Assembly (NCBI GenBank): GCA_018971455.1
Contig: JAGXAV010000070.1
Span: forward strand, 1-8,285
Direction of reading: 5' to 3'
Length of the DNA stretch: 8,285 bases
DNA from: Rhodospirillales bacterium
GTDB taxonomy: Bacteria; Pseudomonadota; Alphaproteobacteria; Acetobacterales; Acetobacteraceae
Shown here piece by piece: positions 6,065 through 8,285 of this stretch (its first letter is position 1; each line of letters starts with the position of its first letter). The notes below the pieces were generated by a model. It worked only from the letters and a program-made list of their open reading frames with translations. It was not told the DNA's origin and made no database searches. The translations under genes were made by a program, and so were the position numbers.

Positions 6065-6968
6065 GCACCTGAAACCGCGCCAGCTCGACGCCTTTCGCCA
6101 TGTCATGCTGGCCGGCTCGGTGACGGCCGCCGCCGAGGCGATGAGCGTGACGCAGCCGGCGGTCAGCCGGCTGATCCGCGATCTCGAGCAGACCGTGCAG
6201 ATGCAGCTCTTCGCTCGCGACGGCGCGCGGCTGACGCCGACGCCGGAGGCGGTGCTGCTGATGCAGGAGGTGGAGCGGCTCTACCTCGGCATGGACCAGA
6301 TCGCCCGCTCGGCCGCCGACATCCGCGAGCACAGCAACATCGTCCTGCGGCTCGCCAGCGTCACCTCCCTCGTCCGGCCCTATTTGCAGCAGGCGCTGCT
6401 GGAAGTGATCGGCGGCCGCCTCGACCTGCCGATCATCTTCGACGTCGAGAACAGCCGGCACATCTGGGACATGGTGGAAAGCCGCCGCTACGATCTCGGC
6501 TTCGTCTACGGCACCGGGCGGGCGGCGAGCGCCGATCTCGCCAACGTCATCCTGCACAGTTCGAACGCGGTCGCGGCGATGCGCGCCGATCATCCGCTGG
6601 CCTGGCTGGAGGTGGTGACGCCGCGGGATCTCCGGCCCTACCGCATTCTGACGGCCGGGCGGAACTCGCCGCTCCGCCATGGGCTGGACCAGGCCTTTTC
6701 CGGCCTGGCCGAAGCGCCCGCAAGCACCCTCGAATCCTCGATGCTCAATTGCTGCCACTTCGCCGCCGCCGGCATGGGCGTCGCCATCGTGGACCGGGTG
6801 TCGATCCGCTCCGCCGGCCAGGCGCTCTGCGCGCGCCCCTTCCTGCCCGAGATCCGGGTGCCCTACCACGCGATACGTTCGGCCGGCAGTCTGCGCATCC
6901 CCCTGCTCGACCAGATCATCGACCGGATGAAACAGCTCCTTGCCCGGGAAGAGGGGCAGCCGGGCTGA
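6063..6968 (+). CDS. LysR-family transcriptional regulator
   Basis: DNA-binding regulator (301 aa, typical length). The N-terminal winged helix-turn-helix is clear: KPRQLDAFRHVMLAGSVTAAAE followed by the recognition-helix segment SVTQPAVSRLIRDLE (28-42), then the wing LFARDGARLTPTPEA and the linker helix (about 62-90). Residues 90 to about 295 form the two-lobed effector-binding domain, here fairly divergent, ending in an ordinary C-terminal helix (QIIDRMKQLL). The gene is transcribed divergently from the binding-protein/hydrolase/permease operon across a 137-bp gap, the standard arrangement for a LysR regulator that controls its neighbour in response to a substrate-derived effector and represses its own gene. 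The ribosome binding site before the ATG at 6063 is weak. Target and effector are inferred from position only. Confidence 0.95.
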   Translation: MHLKPRQLDAFRHVMLAGSVTAAAEAMSVTQPAVSRLIRDLEQTVQMQLFARDGARLTPTPEAVLLMQEVERLYLGMDQIARSAADIREHSNIVLRLASVTSLVRPYLQQALLEVIGGRLDLPIIFDVENSRHIWDMVESRRYDLGFVYGTGRAASADLANVILHSSNAVAAMRADHPLAWLEVVTPRDLRPYRILTAGRNSPLRHGLDQAFSGLAEAPASTLESSMLNCCHFAAAGMGVAIVDRVSIRSAGQALCARPFLPEIRVPYHAIRSAGSLRIPLLDQIIDRMKQLLAREEGQPG

Positions 6969-6993
6969 CCTGCGGCGCGCCGTCAGATGTCAA

Positions 6994-7018
6994 CCCGGCA
7001 TGCCGCCATCATGCCGGG
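6994..7018. terminator. hairpin between convergent genes, possible bidirectional terminator
   Basis: CCCGGCATG (6994-7002), loop CCGCCAT (7003-7009) and CATGCCGGG (7010-7018): a perfect 9-bp stem. It lies 25 nt after the LysR stop and overlaps the stop codon of the convergent Tat-exported protein gene. Neither strand has a good T-run after the stem (the minus strand reads TTGACATCTG), so termination may be weak or Rho-assisted. Confidence 0.5.
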
Positions 7019-7677
7019 ATGCGGGCGATGATCTGGTGATGGGCGGTGACGCCGATCTCGCCGCGCTGCTGGCCGTGGTTCCTGTTGTCGCTGTGATAGA
7101 CCAGCAGCACCGCGTTGGCGTGGGTCAGCCGCTGCGGGGAGAGCAGGCTGATCGCGGCGCTGCCATTGGCGTCGGCGGTGAAACTGTTGTGGCGGGCGGC
7201 GCCGTCCAAGGGGGTGAAGCCGATCGGCTTCTGGTCGAAATGATTCTCGAACAGGCTGTAGACCCCGTTGGGCCGCAGCCGGGTGAAGCGGCAGTCTAGC
7301 CTCGCATCGTTGCCCGACGGGGTGATGCGCACCGAACCCTTGGCGGCGAACCAATCCGCCAGGCTGAAGCCCAATCCCTTGCCCTGCGCGTTGAACAATT
7401 CCGCATCGAACGGGCCGGCCACCCAGGCCGGGCGGAAGCCGGCGACATGGCGGATATTCTGCGGGCCGATCCCCGCCTTGGCCGCCGCGTCCTTGACGAA
7501 GACGTGCGGATCGAGCGGCCGGGGCATGTGGGCTTCGGTGGAGAAGAACGACGCATGCAGGATGAACGACAGCTCCATGCTGCCAGTCGCAGCATGGGCG
7601 GCATTGTGCAGCGCAAGCGGGAGAATTCCGGCCATCGCCCCGGCGCTCAGCATCATTCGGCGAGTAAGGTTGGGCAT
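7009..7677 (-). CDS. Tat-exported histidine-rich protein of unknown function
   Basis: I do not recognise this family with certainty. The 222-aa product starts with a twin-arginine signal: NLTRRMML at 3-10, a hydrophobic stretch to about 23, and an AHA cleavage site near residue 29. It should be folded before export to the periplasm. The mature part (about 193 aa) has 11 histidines, several close together (HSDNRNH at 195-201, HH at 213-214, and H41, H50, H58), and a single cysteine (C129). Its C-terminal half (SFTAD...LTHANAVLLVYHSD...GEIGVTAHHQ) looks strand-rich, like a small beta-barrel or sandwich. Metal or cofactor binding is plausible but unproven. The ATG at 7677 has a modest GGAAGAG 8 nt upstream. 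It follows the DoxX gene by 65 nt on the same strand, probably as one transcript, and is convergent with the LysR gene. Nothing ties it to the transporter. Confidence 0.82.
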   Translation of the reverse strand: MPNLTRRMMLSAGAMAGILPLALHNAAHAATGSMELSFILHASFFSTEAHMPRPLDPHVFVKDAAAKAGIGPQNIRHVAGFRPAWVAGPFDAELFNAQGKGLGFSLADWFAAKGSVRITPSGNDARLDCRFTRLRPNGVYSLFENHFDQKPIGFTPLDGAARHNSFTADANGSAAISLLSPQRLTHANAVLLVYHSDNRNHGQQRGEIGVTAHHQIIARIPA

Positions 7678-7742
7678 CGTTCTGTCTCTTCCGTTTCGTG
7701 TGGTGGATATCGCCGGGAGCGGCGCAGCGGGGGACGCGCGCG

Positions 7743-8216
7743 TCAGTCGCGCGGCCCGATCCGGTGTTGGACAAGGGCGTCGAGCGAGAATGCGCCTGCG
7801 CCGCGGCCGATGAGCAGCAGAAGCATCGCCGCCCATTGGATGTGCGTTGGCCAGGCCTGCGGAAAGACGAAGATCTCGATGACCAGCGTCATGCCGAACA
7901 GCGCCAGCGCGGCGAGGCGGGTGGCGAGGCCGGCCACCAGCAGCGGCGGTGCGACGATCTCCACCGCCACCGCCAGATACGCGGCCAGCGTGGGCGGCAA
8001 CAGCGGCACCTTGTAGCTGTTCTCGAACAGATAGAGCGTGGTGTCCCAGTTCGCCAGGTGGGTTTGCGCCGAACTCCAGAAGACCTGGGCGAGTGCGAGG
8101 CGGGCGGTGAGCGCGATCAGCCAGTCGGGAACGCGTGCGAACAGGCGCAAGGTGGCGCGCGCCGCGGCAAGAGGCATCGGGTCGCGGCGGGGGGATGGTG
8201 CGGCGGAGAGGCACAT
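7743..8216 (-). CDS. DoxX family membrane protein
   Basis: Small inner-membrane protein (157 aa) with four predicted helices at about 31-48, 75-97, 99-115 and 118-135. The pattern FWSSAQTHLANWDTTLYLF, YKVPLLPP, AAYLAVAVEIVAP, GLATRLAALALFGMTLVIEIFVFPQAWPTHIQWAA (quoted in pieces) is characteristic of the DoxX family seen in proteobacterial gene clusters. The family is linked to redox or metal stress, but its biochemical role is not settled. I chose the ATG at 8216 because GGGAGGG lies 8 nt upstream. An in-frame GTG at 8264 would give 173 aa with a charged, unlikely N-terminus, and the ATG at 8177 would give 144 aa but has no ribosome binding site. It is followed by the Tat-exported protein gene. 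The few bases upstream could hold the end of another gene on the same strand. Confidence 0.9.
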   Translation of the reverse strand: MCLSAAPSPRRDPMPLAAARATLRLFARVPDWLIALTARLALAQVFWSSAQTHLANWDTTLYLFENSYKVPLLPPTLAAYLAVAVEIVAPPLLVAGLATRLAALALFGMTLVIEIFVFPQAWPTHIQWAAMLLLLIGRGAGAFSLDALVQHRIGPRD

Positions 8217-8224
8217 CGGCGCTG

Positions 8225-8231
8225 CCCTCCC
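8225..8231 (-). promoter_or_regulatory. ribosome binding site deciding the DoxX start
   Basis: GGGAGGG on the transcript with an 8-nt spacer to the ATG at 8216. Neither alternative start (GTG 8264, ATG 8177) has a comparable site. Confidence 0.55.
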
Positions 8232-8285
8232 ATCGCGCGCGGCGTCCCGTTTTTCACCTCGCACTGGCTGAAGAAGCCATACGCG

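Noticed and set aside
6048..6869. A 273-codon minus-strand open frame opposite the LysR gene
   Set aside because: The plus-strand frame has an unmistakable LysR helix-turn-helix; the antisense translation is Arg/His/Asp/Gln-rich and shows no domain.
6973..6982. Palindrome CGGCGCGCCG after the LysR stop as a terminator
   Set aside because: A 10-bp palindrome without a loop cannot form a useful hairpin and such GC-rich self-complementary runs are common here; the 6994-7018 stem is the better candidate.
1..8285. Mobile element, CRISPR array, tRNA or rRNA
   Set aside because: No transposase, integrase, terminal repeats, regularly spaced repeats or cloverleaf-like segment was found on either strand by eye.

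Overview
The window comes from a high-GC (roughly two-thirds G+C by eye) Gram-negative bacterium, most likely an alphaproteobacterium. The evidence is the strong GC bias at third codon positions, the Sec and Tat export signals, a periplasmic-binding-protein ABC importer, and the style of the LysR and DoxX proteins. A sphingomonad or a related order is a guess, not something the sequence proves. No RNA genes, insertion sequences, CRISPR arrays or phage genes were seen.

Region 1 (1-5925, minus strand) is one operon of at least six genes. In transcription order it encodes a Sec-exported family-5 (peptide/nickel type) solute-binding protein, two tandem inosine/uridine-type nucleoside hydrolases, a DppB-like permease, a DppC-like permease, and an Opp/Dpp-type ATPase cut by the left window edge. 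Three successive junctions (hydrolase/hydrolase, hydrolase/permease, permease/permease) are 4-nt ATGA stop/start overlaps, and the last junction has a 3-nt gap. The two hydrolases are therefore built into the transporter operon. A long GC-rich hairpin that starts at the stop codon of the binding-protein gene separates it from the rest.

Region 2 (5926-6062) is the divergent control region. It holds a strong ribosome binding site for the binding-protein gene, a 14-bp tandem repeat, and three short inverted repeats that could be operator sites. Region 3 (6063-6968, plus strand) is a LysR-type regulator, the natural candidate regulator of the operon.

Region 4 (7009-8216, minus strand) is a separate pair transcribed towards the regulator gene: a four-helix DoxX-family membrane protein, then a 222-residue histidine-rich protein with a twin-arginine signal, of unknown function. 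A perfect 9-bp hairpin lies between the convergent ends.

Working model (inference): the binding protein captures a ligand that contains a ribosyl N-glycoside, possibly a peptide-linked or modified nucleoside. The Dpp-like transporter imports it, and the two cytoplasmic hydrolases release base and sugar. The hydrolases align without gaps over about 260 residues but differ in an active-site loop, so they may split substrates between them. The ligand cannot be read from the sequence.
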